Below are positions 9,401-16,474 of a stretch of 64,000 bases of DNA, one piece after another. The stretch lies in assembly GCF_000948985.2 (NCBI RefSeq), contig NZ_CP059733.1, positions 1,674,001 to 1,738,000 of the forward strand. The letters run 5' to 3'. How positions within the stretch are numbered: the first letter of the stretch is position 1; every line of letters starts with the position of its first letter. The notes under the pieces were generated by a model. That model was not told where the DNA came from, ran no database searches, and was given only the letters and a program-made list of their open reading frames with translations. This DNA is from Thalassomonas viridans (GTDB taxonomy: Bacteria > Pseudomonadota > Gammaproteobacteria > Enterobacterales > Alteromonadaceae). The translations under genes were made by a program, and so were the position numbers.

Positions 9401-9889
9401 ATGATGACTGTATCTTTATCAAAGCTATTTTTAGATTACAAAACTAAAAGAAAAAAATTTCTGCTAGAAAAAGGGAAATCTTCAAGTATTTTTAAGAGGT
9501 TATTTAGTGGTTCATATGAAGCTCATTACCATTTAGATTCAGAAGTAAGCTTTTATAATGATGCCTCTCGCTGGGTTTCTGACTATTTAAACGACTTATC
9601 AGATACTGATATCTTGAAATTAAAGTTTGAACTGAGATTATTTAAAGAAAGGTTAAACTCACAGCATTCGATGTTGGTAATATTGGTACTTATTATTGTA
9701 TCTTTTACTGCTTTTTTAGGGCTTGCAACGGTTTCAAGCAATGACAATTCAGATGTTGCCCCCTTGTTAGTTACAAGTATTTTCTCATTATTTGCGCTAT
9801 TTAAAAGAGGGAGTTTAATTGAACATTTGAGTTTTTGTTCTGAACTTGAGGTATTGTTCGATTCGGAAATGAATATAAATCGTGGCTAA
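9401..9889 (+). CDS. Cassette-encoded two-TM protein, unknown
   Basis: 162 residues, not recognised. A basic N-terminus (residues 8-35) and a helical cytosolic block precede two transmembrane segments near residues 92-112 and 120-138. A short tail follows. The layout resembles two-TM effectors of the SLATT kind in general shape only. AAGGA lies about six bases before the first ATG. The reading frame ends inside a sequence that looks like the left arm of an attC site, which is normal for a cassette gene. Confidence 0.55.
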   Translation: MMTVSLSKLFLDYKTKRKKFLLEKGKSSSIFKRLFSGSYEAHYHLDSEVSFYNDASRWVSDYLNDLSDTDILKLKFELRLFKERLNSQHSMLVILVLIIVSFTAFLGLATVSSNDNSDVAPLLVTSIFSLFALFKRGSLIEHLSFCSELEVLFDSEMNINRG

Positions 9890-9925
9890 TAAGGCAATTA
9901 ATCGGACTTATAAAAGCTTTAGGCT
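9884..9925 (+). repeat. Probable collapsed attC site between two cassette genes
   Basis: GGCTAATAAGGCAATTAATC reads like the left arm of a typical marine attC (GCTAACAAGGCAATTAA type). The expected right arm is missing: only GCTTTAGGC follows about 20 bases later. I infer a deletion inside the site, which would lock the two neighbouring genes into one unit. Confidence 0.4.
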
Positions 9926-9938
9926 CCAAGGAGGTATT

Positions 9939-10568
9939 ATGCAATCTGAACATAAATTTCACTCGTATATTACCGTTTTTACGGTAGTGGTTATGTACTT
10001 TATGATTCAAAGAGTAGCACCATTAATAAATGGCTATGATATTGCGAAGCCAGTTGCTGCTTTTATATCTGCAGTTGGTATTTATAATATTTTTGCAAAA
10101 ATTTTATTGGCAATTTCTCGTAATTGGTTGTGGTTAAAAAAACACTTTTTAGGGGCTAGTTTTGTTAATGGAACATGGGTTGGCAAGTTTACCAATTCAA
10201 ATAATGAAACGATTTTTACTGTAGAGTACTTTGATCAGACATTGAACTATTTAGTTATTCGCGGTGAGGCTTTTAGAGAAAACGGTGAGTCTTATGCCCA
10301 ATGGCTATCTAAAGCCACGCACATAAATGAAGCTGATGGAGTTCTCACTTACACTTATACTTGTGATAAGGACGAAGTTAAATCTACTATGCAGGGCGTG
10401 TGTGTTTTTAGTTTTCAAAGGGAAGCAGCTCATCTCCCGCCATCTTTTATGAAGGGATATTCTGCCGATTTAGTTGATGGAGTCAGAGATAGTAATTCCG
10501 AAACTAAAGTATCTGATTCACTTGTTCCATTGCAAGAAGCTATCACTTTGGCGAAAGAAAAAGCTTAA
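9939..10568 (+). CDS. Two-TM protein with beta-barrel-like C-terminus, candidate Cap15-like receptor/effector
   Basis: About 209 residues from the ATG at 9939, which is preceded by a strong AAGGAGG. The open frame continues upstream to a GTG at 9882 without a ribosome site. Two hydrophobic segments (near residues 10-28 and 37-60) lead into RNWLWLKKHFLGASFVNGTW. A beta-rich domain follows with the order NGTWxGKF, VEYFDQ, GVLTYTY, GVCVFSF and GYSADLVDGVR. This succession matches my knowledge of Cap15, the CBASS effector whose small barrel binds cyclic dinucleotides. That link is pattern recognition only, and no CD-NTase gene is nearby. An alternative is an unrelated two-TM beta-sandwich protein. 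Confidence 0.5.
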   Translation: MQSEHKFHSYITVFTVVVMYFMIQRVAPLINGYDIAKPVAAFISAVGIYNIFAKILLAISRNWLWLKKHFLGASFVNGTWVGKFTNSNNETIFTVEYFDQTLNYLVIRGEAFRENGESYAQWLSKATHINEADGVLTYTYTCDKDEVKSTMQGVCVFSFQREAAHLPPSFMKGYSADLVDGVRDSNSETKVSDSLVPLQEAITLAKEKA

Positions 10569-10634
10569 CAAGCCACTACACTCAGAAATTTTACTCGCTG
10601 CGCTCTTAAAATTCTGGTGAGCCCGGCGTTAAGT
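10563..10634 (+). repeat. attC recombination site (integron cassette), near-canonical
   Basis: The site opens with GCTTAACAAG, overlapping the stop codon of the preceding gene, and closes with CGGCGTTAAGT. Inner arms CACT..CTCAGAAATTTTA and TAAAATTCTGGTGAG are complementary with bulges. The apical loop contains CTCGCTGCGCTC. Confidence 0.86.
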
Positions 10635-10648
10635 TCAAGGAGGAACCA

Positions 10649-11401
10649 GTGAAGGATAAGGAAAAAATTGCAGTATTCATTGATGCTGATAATGCCCCTG
10701 CCAAAAAGATAGATAAAGTGCTCTCTGAATTGGCTCGATATGGTGTTGTTAATATTCGTAAGGCATACGGAAACTGGAAAAATCAAAGTCTGAAGCCTTG
10801 GGAAGACGTGCTTCATGAGTTTGCAATACAGCCGATTCAACAGTTTGACCTTACCAAGGGTTAGAATGCCGCAGATATGGCATTGGCCATTGATGTGATG
10901 GATGTTTTGTACACAAGAGACATTGATGTTATTTGTCTGGAGTCGTCCGATTGTGATTTTACTCCGTTGGTAACTCGTTCATTGGCAGATGGCAAGTTTG
11001 TGATTGGTTTTGGGGAGCGTAAAGCCCCATTAGCTTTCGTAAATAGTTGCTCTCGCTTTCTTTATTTTGACGAAGATAGCGAAAGAGAATTACCTATTCG
11101 AAAGCAAGCAAAGAATATTAAAAGTGACACTAAGTTAATCAACTTATTGAGGTAGGCAATTGAAGCCGTAGAGGAAGATGATGGTTGGGCTATGTTAGGA
11201 CCAATTGGTACTCATATTTCTAATCACGCATCCTTTGATCAACGAAATTATGGCTTTAAAAAGTTAAGTGATCTATTCCAAGCAATTGATCTATTTGAAA
11301 TGAAAAAAACGAATGGATCAGTTTTGTGGGTAAGAGATAAAAAGAAAGCAAAGCAACTTAAATCAAAGCAAGAGGCGCAGAAAAACTACGCCCCTGTATG
11401 A
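10649..11401 (+). pseudogene. NYN-domain / OST-HTH (LOTUS) protein interrupted by two in-frame TAG codons
   Basis: One continuous frame of about 250 codons begins at a GTG six bases after AAGGAGG. It has the NYN RNase signature near the start (AVFIDADNAPA) and again at LESSDCDFTPLV. From about residue 170 a C-terminal LOTUS domain follows (DGWAMLGPIGTHISN, YGFKKLSDLF). Proteins of this LabA/Limkain type are putative RNA-binding nucleases. The frame is broken only by TAG at 10862-10864, where relatives usually have Lys (AAG), and TAG at 11153-11155, where Gln (CAG) fits. There are no frameshifts. The likely reading is a recent pseudogene with two nonsense mutations; amber readthrough is the less likely alternative. 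Confidence 0.8.
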
Positions 11402-11411
11402 GGCGTTAAAC
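11380..11411 (+). repeat. Truncated attC site
   Basis: The right-hand core GAGGCGTTAAACGC is intact and follows the stop of the NYN-LOTUS frame by a few bases. Only a short left arm, ACTACGCCC, can pair with it, so most of the hairpin has been lost. It still marks a cassette boundary before the amidase gene. Confidence 0.45.
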
Positions 11412-11438
11412 GCTTAATCACTACAAGGAGGGTAGTTT

Positions 11439-11945
11439 ATGTTAAAGTTTAAGGAGTTATGGGATAAGTACCCCACCATACAGGGTGATGATGCGCCATG
11501 TATGACAAATGGAGAAAAAAACTTTTTAAATCAGTGTGCAATCAGGATGGGGGCCTGTCTTGCTTCAAATGGCGTTGATACCCTGAATTTAGTGCCAAAA
11601 GATCGCCATTGTTGGCATCATAATATCTCATTAGGACATGTACTTTCTGCTGAAGAGCTTGCAAGAGGGTTTGACCGCTATCCAATATCTGGGCTGGAAA
11701 AGAAAGTTTTAGTAGACCCTCTTTCCTATCAAAAAACGATTTCTGGAAAAACAGGTATTATATTTTGTAAGGACTTTTGGAAGCGACCAGGTGAAACGTT
11801 TCGTAATAGATCTGGTGATCATATTGACTTATGGAATGGTTCAAGATTAACTGACTGGCGTACATGGTTCATTATTTCGGCCACCTTTAATACTGGTGGA
11901 AATTATGGAAAATCCAAAGAAATTTGGTTTTGGAATGTCAAATGA
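11439..11945 (+). CDS. Tae4-family peptidoglycan amidase (type VI secretion effector type)
   Basis: 168 residues, normal Tae4 length. The catalytic Cys is in NQCAIRMG (Cys33) and the catalytic His in GDHIDLWNG (His128), preceded by the family strand TGIIFCKDFW. The N-terminal FKELWDKYP also matches the family start. Tae4 enzymes cut the D-Glu-mDAP bond of peptidoglycan and are delivered between cells by type VI secretion. There is no signal peptide, as expected for a T6SS cargo. AAGGAGG precedes the ATG by eight bases. The next gene overlaps its stop by four bases and is the natural candidate for the immunity protein. Confidence 0.82.
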   Translation: MLKFKELWDKYPTIQGDDAPCMTNGEKNFLNQCAIRMGACLASNGVDTLNLVPKDRHCWHHNISLGHVLSAEELARGFDRYPISGLEKKVLVDPLSYQKTISGKTGIIFCKDFWKRPGETFRNRSGDHIDLWNGSRLTDWRTWFIISATFNTGGNYGKSKEIWFWNVK

Positions 11946-12166
11946 AATATTTATTCTCAGCTATTTTAATGCTTATATGCTTATTTTTGGGGTGGCTTTT
12001 TTCGATAAAGTTTCTTGACCGTTTACTAAACTTTCTGTTTAAGGAAATAAATCATGATGACTACCCATCCCTTTGGTTTAATAGCTTTATTGTGATAGAA
12101 ACTTTAATATTGGTTGTTTTCGGATGCTTATTTTATGTTATTTACAAACGTAAGCAGAGCATTTAA
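11942..12166 (+). CDS. Two-TM small protein, candidate immunity partner of the Tae4-type amidase
   Basis: About 74 residues. Its ATG overlaps the amidase stop codon (ATGA), which implies translational coupling. Two transmembrane segments lie at about residues 2-20 and 43-66, and the loop between them is acidic and aromatic. Known Tai4 immunity proteins are soluble and periplasmic, so this is not a Tai4 homologue by appearance. The role is inferred only from the overlap and order. A membrane protein exposing a periplasmic loop would be suitably placed to protect against a periplasmic amidase. Confidence 0.6.
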   Translation: MKYLFSAILMLICLFLGWLFSIKFLDRLLNFLFKEINHDDYPSLWFNSFIVIETLILVVFGCLFYVIYKRKQSI

Positions 12167-13015
12167 TCGGATAAGGACTGGTACCTGGCCGGTCCTCCCC
12201 GCAACACCTTGCATGCGGATCCGCACATTCGGCTGAAGTCCTGGGGATGGCTTTAACTATGTGCTGGTAAGTCTTGAGCCTTGCCTTGTGCTTATGGGAA
12301 AATGGTTCGGGCGGTCCGGTTTTACTGCCGGGAAAAAGTGCTTGTAGTTATCCACGAAGATTAACTGACCATCAAGCCTAAACCGGTTGGATTAACGCAA
12401 GAAACAAAAAAACAGCATTCAATTTTTGGTTGTCTAACTTTGTTCACGGCTGTCCAGCTTTGTTCCGCAGCTTGGTTTTTCCGGGGATGATTGGCTGGAT
12501 TTGGCGCAGCACTTTGGTAAAAAGTGTCACAGAGCTGTTGGTTCATTGGCTGAGCTATCCCGTTTTGCCGCCCATATGGAGAAAAATGGATTAGCGGGCA
12601 ACGACAGCAAGCTAGCATCTTTCACTAAAATTTAATGCCTACTCATTAATGCTTACCGTTTTTTGCGGTGATGACGCTTGTCTTGATTTCGTTGATTTTG
12701 ATTATTTTTTGCTGAAGTAAGCTGATTTGGTTTTGGTAAGTTGAGCCTCGTTGCTTTTTAAAGTTTGTGTGATATTTTCGTAGTGTGAAAATCAGTTTTT
12801 GGATGTCCGCGACTGGTTCTTATGAAGACCACATCAACTTTTAACATTTCGCCAGTTAGTCGTGATTTATCTGCGGGGCTGCAGATCTTACCGTTACTGT
12901 AATTGATAAGATCCACTCTTTACAAAAAGCGCCTTTCGGCTATCCGAACAAAATTGAGTAAATCTTATCTGACGCCATTTTTCATTTTCATTAATTTTTT
13001 TTCTGTGCTAACAAG
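12167..13015. other. About 850 bp without a recognised gene
   Basis: The left part (12170-12350) is GC-richer, with GCATGCGGATCCGCAC, and looks like debris of a lost element. The rest is AT-rich. A minus-strand frame at 12361-12618 has no ribosome site and an unlikely composition. The right end probably contains the downstream signals of the minus-strand peptide gene at 13016. Confidence 0.45.
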
Positions 13016-13204
13016 TTATTCAAACCCGCAACCACAACCAGTTTCATAATAAGACTTAGTGTGACCTAGACAATTTTTTGCATCAGTTATCGGAGTACAA
13101 TCGTCGGAAAACCCTCCAGCAATATTCGGTGTCATATCACTAGGTAATGTTTGCGCATCTTTTGAAAGATTTTTTAGTTTTTTCTTATTAAGTTGTAATT
13201 TCAT
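13016..13204 (-). CDS. Double-glycine leader peptide, putative RiPP/bacteriocin precursor (copy 1)
   Basis: 62 residues. A Lys/Leu/Asn-rich leader (MKLQLNKKKLKNLSKD, then LPSDMTPNIAGG) ends at Gly-Gly31. A 31-residue core with four Cys follows, finishing CGCGFE. AAAGGA lies upstream of the ATG. The leader is identical over its first 16 residues to that of the gene at 21423-21599. This class of leader normally directs maturation and export by a peptidase-containing ABC transporter. Neither a transporter nor a modifying enzyme is in the window. Confidence 0.72.
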   Translation of the reverse strand: MKLQLNKKKLKNLSKDAQTLPSDMTPNIAGGFSDDCTPITDAKNCLGHTKSYYETGCGCGFE

Positions 13205-13411
13205 TAATTCAATCCTTTATTCCATTTAATAATTGACTGTGCAAAATACACGCAATAAAATTATTTCCTATTCTTAATAAAGTCAAGAACTTATTCGTAA
13301 CATGAACTTTAATCCGGTAGTCCTACTTATACTCGGCCGCTGAATTAGACGATTTAGTTGCGAGTGAAGTGTGGCGAACTGGTGCTTTAAAAGAGGCTAA
13401 GCGCATAATGT

Positions 13412-13445
13412 CAGTCAGTTAAGCTGACTGGCATTTTTCTTTTTA
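13412..13445 (+). terminator. Rho-independent terminator directly before a group II intron
   Basis: CAGTCAG at 13412-13418 pairs perfectly with CTGACTG at 13424-13430 around a TTAAG loop, followed by GCATTTTTCTTTTTA. The intron begins at the next base. Insertion just after a terminator stem and T-run is the known target choice of group IIC introns. Confidence 0.75.
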
Positions 13446-14093
13446 GTGTGCCAGGCATGGCGCATAGCGCCTTGACAGGCGCTGTTCCGGAAGTTGTGGT
13501 GGCAACCGGATGACTTGGCGGTGAAAGTCCGCTACTGGCCCGGCAAGGGGAACAGTTAGCCGAACGGCAAGGGTGCCCGTCGCGAGGCGGGATCTGAAGG
13601 AAGCCGAAGGCAAAACACTGGCCTGACGAACAGAAATCACATACGAGGCGGCCGTATCGGGTAAGAAGGCTAATATCTTCAAAGCCCAATACTTGCACGG
13701 AAGGTGCGGTCGTAAATGTGGCAGGTATAAGTGGGAAGGTCGTGCGCATTACCCTGGGAGGTCTGCCATCCTGCCTCGGGCTACTGATACCGTGAGGTAA
13801 CAGGATGGGATGGCAGAAGTCAGCAGAGGTCATAGTAGGTTTAGAAACCGTAAACTGAAGGACCGAACTTATGAGCAAAGCAAAGAGTGCGCTCTCTGAG
13901 CAGCTAGAGCAGATGCCCGAAAGGGGCCGTCACTGGAAGTAATGGACGGAATCCATGAGGTAAAGTGAGGCGCTTAATAGCTGGCAGGCGACGTGATTCA
14001 ATAAACGTGGAGTTCATAGGAACCGCCGTGGTACGGAACCGTATGCCCGGTGGTGTGAGAGGACGGCGGGGGTAACCCCGCCTCCTACTCGAT
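13446..14093 (+). mobile_element. Group II intron lacking its reverse transcriptase (ORF-less derivative)
   Basis: The 5' end GTGTGCC fits the group II consensus GUGYG. The 3' end holds a domain V hairpin: ACCGCC(G)TGGTACGG and GTATGCCCGGTGGT around AACC. Domain VI follows, where GGCGGGG pairs with CCCCGCC, with an unpaired A in CCTACTC and a terminal GAT. Total length is about 648 bases, too short for the usual 2-kb intron because the coding part of domain IV is nearly gone; a 23-codon N-terminal stub remains at 13871. It could move or splice only with a maturase supplied in trans. Open frames on the opposite strand across this region are by-products of RNA structure. Confidence 0.82.
13871..13942 (+). 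pseudogene. N-terminal stub of the lost intron-encoded reverse transcriptase
   Basis: ATG starts a 23-codon frame, [20 protein letters not shown] plus HWK, ending in TAA. It sits in domain IV, exactly where intron-encoded proteins start, and has the polar, charged look of their N-termini. Domains V and VI follow after only about 70 bases, so the rest of the protein gene was deleted. Confidence 0.55.
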
Positions 14094-14185
14094 TGGGGAT
14101 ATTTAGACGGTTTAGGCTTAATCCAACGGGGATATTTCTAGGTTTGGTTTTGTGTTTACGGCACAATGGATTAGGTTAGGTATTA

Positions 14186-14216
14186 GCGTTGTTCACACTT
14201 TAATTTGGCGTTATGT
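14186..14216 (+). repeat. Right half of an attC site before the DUF3024 cassette
   Basis: TTTAATTTGGCGTTATGTAC carries a clean right-hand core (GTTATGT at 14210-14216). No matching left arm is visible upstream, so the site is partial, perhaps cut when the upstream intron and neighbouring sequence arrived. Confidence 0.5.
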
Positions 14217-14240
14217 ACAATCAATAATTAAGAGTTAGAT

Positions 14241-14588
14241 ATGGCAATAAGTGAATTTGAAATTAAAAGGTGTGAGAGGGAGGTTGAGAAATTTCTCAAT
14301 GCCAGGCGACCTCCTACTCATGTACGTAGTCAGCTTGATTTCGGTTATCGTATCGAGAACCAGAGTGTCGAGTTATTCGAGATCCGTCCTGAATGGCGTA
14401 ACCCTGAAAAGAAAATGGAAATTCCATTTGCCAAAGCTACGTACGTAAAGAAGGAAAAACTTTGGAAAATCTACTGGCAGCGTCAGGATTTAAAGTGGCA
14501 TAGCTATACCCCTGCGCCGAGTGTTCAGTATTTTGAGGAGTTTCTGTCAATTGTAAATGAGGATGCCAATGCTTGCTTTTTCGGGTAG
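14241..14588 (+). CDS. DUF3024 protein
   Basis: 115 residues covering the whole DUF3024 domain. Hallmarks are FGYRIENQSVELFEIRPEW in the first half, then PFAKATYVKKEKLWKIYWQR, DLKWHSYTP, and the terminal CFFG. The last two elements are diagnostic for the family. The function is unknown; members occur often in integron cassettes and mobile DNA of gammaproteobacteria. A right-hand attC core lies 25 bases upstream and a full attC site follows the stop, so this is one cassette. AGAGTTAG before the ATG is a weak ribosome site. Confidence 0.85.
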   Translation: MAISEFEIKRCEREVEKFLNARRPPTHVRSQLDFGYRIENQSVELFEIRPEWRNPEKKMEIPFAKATYVKKEKLWKIYWQRQDLKWHSYTPAPSVQYFEEFLSIVNEDANACFFG

Positions 14589-14592
14589 TCTG

Positions 14593-14672
14593 GCACATAA
14601 CAGATTACAGCAGTCTGCCCCTTCGGAGCCGGACGCTCGTACTTCACGCCGCTTTGCAGAGTGTTGTTAGTC
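14593..14672 (+). repeat. attC recombination site after DUF3024
   Basis: The site opens with GCACATAACAG and closes with TGTTGTTAGTC. The inner arms ACAGCAGTCTGC and GCAGAGTGTTGT are complementary at 10 of 12 positions. The loop holds CCCCTTCGGAGCCGG, which can form a small extra stem. Confidence 0.75.
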
Positions 14673-14737
14673 TTTCTGGCATTTTCTATTTAGCGGGCTT
14701 ATAAATATAGGAAGCAAAGAATGTAAATGGAATTACA

Positions 14738-15202
14738 ATGGCTGCATGTTACACATCTGGTGATTTTAAAAAGTATTTCACAGAAAATATGAATGCATTA
14801 GGAGCTCCGGTGCCTACTGGTCTATTTGATAGTTATCAAAAGGCTATAGGTACAGCCGCAACTATAGTGGGAACTTTGCACCTTCTCGGAAAAGGAGCGA
14901 CGGTTGGTGAGTTAATAGCGGCTACTGTGGGGCTGGAAAAATTAGCTGTTGCTACAGCCTTCGGTGCAACATTTTATGTTGGTGTGATCATAGGTAGTAT
15001 TGCTGTTGCTAGCGGAAGAGCTTTAAGCTGTGGTTCGCGGATGTCTGATATGTTTGTTTTCAACTATCAGAACAAGTTACAGTTTAGAGGTTGGCATTCT
15101 TTTTACCTTCAGAATCCACAAGTTTTGGACAAGTCTCATCCCTTTAGAAAAAGTGTAGGTTTAAGAGCTACATCTTCCCCTCATAGTTTCGAGTATGCAT
15201 AA
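14738..15202 (+). CDS. Cassette protein with two glycine/alanine-rich hydrophobic helices, possible membrane-active toxin
   Basis: 154 residues, family not certain. The N-terminal 30 residues are soluble (SGDFKKYFTENMNALG). Two long hydrophobic stretches rich in Gly and Ala follow at about residues 36-60 and 64-95, with GxxxG-like spacing. A soluble, aromatic C-terminal third comes last. There is no signal peptide. The following gene overlaps its stop codon (TAATG) and encodes a tiny two-TM protein. That pairing resembles a pore-forming toxin with its immunity protein. This is inference from architecture and coupling; no catalytic motif is present. Confidence 0.6.
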   Translation: MAACYTSGDFKKYFTENMNALGAPVPTGLFDSYQKAIGTAATIVGTLHLLGKGATVGELIAATVGLEKLAVATAFGATFYVGVIIGSIAVASGRALSCGSRMSDMFVFNYQNKLQFRGWHSFYLQNPQVLDKSHPFRKSVGLRATSSPHSFEYA

Positions 15203-15384
15203 TGTCTAAAAATATAATAATTTTAATTGCATGCGTTATTATTGCTGGCTTATCACTGGTTTTCTTCCGAGTTTTTGGTGATTATGCATTTTTAATTATG
15301 ATCGTCATTACCTTTCTAGCATTGATTTCACGCGTAAAGCCTAAATTTGGAAACAGTGACAAAGCTAAAAAGCCTGACAAATAA
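15202..15384 (+). CDS. Small two-TM protein coupled to the preceding gene, candidate immunity protein
   Basis: 60 residues, almost entirely two transmembrane helices (residues 4-21 and 27-44), followed by a lysine-rich cytosolic tail. Its ATG shares a base with the previous stop codon (TAATG), so the two are translationally coupled. Small two-TM proteins of this kind often neutralise membrane-acting toxins. No family was recognised. Confidence 0.6.
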   Translation: MSKNIIILIACVIIAGLSLVFFRVFGDYAFLIMIVITFLALISRVKPKFGNSDKAKKPDK

Positions 15385-15435
15385 AGCCTGCGGAATAGCT
15401 GCGTTCTCCGCTGAGCTTGAACGAAGAAAAGTAAT
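15385..15435 (+). repeat. Degraded attC-like inverted repeat
   Basis: ATAAAGCCTGCGGA on the left and TCCGCTGAGCTTGAACG on the right are imperfectly complementary around a CTGCGTT loop. The position, directly after a stop codon and before the next gene, is that of an attC site, but both core triplets have decayed. Confidence 0.4.
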
Positions 15436-15451
15436 AAATTAAGGGGGGCGC

Positions 15452-15811
15452 ATGAATAATGCTACAGCTAAAGCTTCCGGGCTTTTTTTCTTACTTTACT
15501 TCACGCTAATATTAGCTTCTGTTTTTATTAATAAAATTTTTGGATTTAAACCTGTTGTAGGGTTAAATGTCGCTGCGCTGGTGATTGCTACATTGATTAT
15601 GGCCCGTTCCAGGTATGTAAAAGCTCTGGGCGTTTGCAATCCATTGTTCTTTGCCGTTTTAGGGGGGATTTACGCGGTAATTATAACTTATTTTTTAGTT
15701 ATATTATTTGAAGGTTTTATTTCTCCGTCTTTGTTTGAAAGCATTGTTTCTTTTCTATTTAATTCAGTAGTCGTTTACGTAACGATATTTTTATCTACTC
15801 AAAAAACATAA
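15452..15811 (+). CDS. Four-TM membrane protein, unknown (ABZJ_00895-like at best)
   Basis: 119 residues with four transmembrane segments at roughly 9-28, 35-52, 63-88 and 96-113, and very short loops. AAGGGGGGC precedes the ATG. It recalls small cassette-borne ABZJ_00895-type membrane proteins by length and topology, but no signature confirms that. The short non-coding stretch after it contains another weak palindrome with an AACGTTAGCC core. Confidence 0.55.
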   Translation: MNNATAKASGLFFLLYFTLILASVFINKIFGFKPVVGLNVAALVIATLIMARSRYVKALGVCNPLFFAVLGGIYAVIITYFLVILFEGFISPSLFESIVSFLFNSVVVYVTIFLSTQKT

Positions 15812-15948
15812 TAAGAGCAGCCAAACAGGTTCCGGATAAGCGGTAACGTTAGCCAACAAGTGACTATGGCGCCAATTCCTAATGCTTAACTCATGTCAGG
15901 CGTACAGGGACGGGCCGATACGGCACTAAATCGCCCGCCCTTTTACTT

Positions 15949-16242
15949 TTATTCGTCCTCGCTGTTCAGGTTCGGTTTAAGGGCGCGCAGGCCCTGATGG
16001 ATCTCGTCGATTTGATCCCGGTAGGTTCTGATCTGTATTTTCAGCTTATAACAGACATACCATATCCCTTCACTGGTTTCCGGCGTGATGCAAGCGGGGT
16101 CGCGCGCCACCGCGGCGAAAGCATCACAAAGGAAGGAGCATTCGTCACTGAATTTATTAAAGTCATCGCACAGTTCGAGGCTTTCGCTCGCCAGTTGAGA
16201 TCTTTTGGCTTCAAACTCCCGGAGTGTTGTTGATTCAGACAT
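15949..16242 (-). CDS. Small helical acidic protein, unknown
   Basis: 97 residues on the minus strand with GGAGG eight bases before its ATG. The sequence is helical throughout, acidic at both ends, and has three Cys in the centre (LCDDF, FLCDAF, ACITPET). It overlaps the end of the next upstream frame (16235-16474) by eight bases, so the two form a small operon that runs against the surrounding cassette genes. No family was recognised. Confidence 0.6.
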   Translation of the reverse strand: MSESTTLREFEAKRSQLASESLELCDDFNKFSDECSFLCDAFAAVARDPACITPETSEGIWYVCYKLKIQIRTYRDQIDEIHQGLRALKPNLNSEDE

Positions 16243-16474
16243 GATACCGGCCTCCTGTATTGGTTGAGTGAATTAAGCCCGTTAACAACATGCAGCTGCA
16301 GGCAAAAGTGCTGCCGGTGGTCTTGACGGCATTAGCTGCCGGCGGCTGCTTGTGTTGTTTAGGAATGCGCTTAGGAATGAGCCCAGGTATAAGCCCAGGT
16401 AGGGGGACAGGTATATTTTCTGTTAAATAAACTTTAACCGAGTGAAACTCTGGCATATCATTAGGTTTAGCCAT
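16235..16474 (-). CDS. Small proline-rich hypothetical protein
   Basis: 79 residues. A short N-terminal part (MAKPNDMPEFHSVKVYLTEN) leads into a run of PGLIPGLIPKRIP, caused by a short in-frame repeat. The tail is Ala/Cys-rich. GAGG lies about eight bases before the ATG. The frame ends just inside the next gene, which suggests coupling. Composition is odd enough that the second half may not be conserved. Confidence 0.45.
   Translation of the reverse strand: MAKPNDMPEFHSVKVYLTENIPVPLPGLIPGLIPKRIPKQHKQPPAANAVKTTGSTFACSCMLLTGLIHSTNTGGRYHV

Noticed and set aside
12361..12618. 85-codon minus-strand reading frame
   Set aside because: It has no ribosome site, an improbable composition and no recognisable domain, and lies in a debris-like intergenic region.
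13411..13878. Minus-strand frames of 155 and 79 codons over the 13.4-kb intron
   Set aside because: They are antisense to a structured group II ribozyme; Pro/Ser-rich sequence without domains or ribosome sites.
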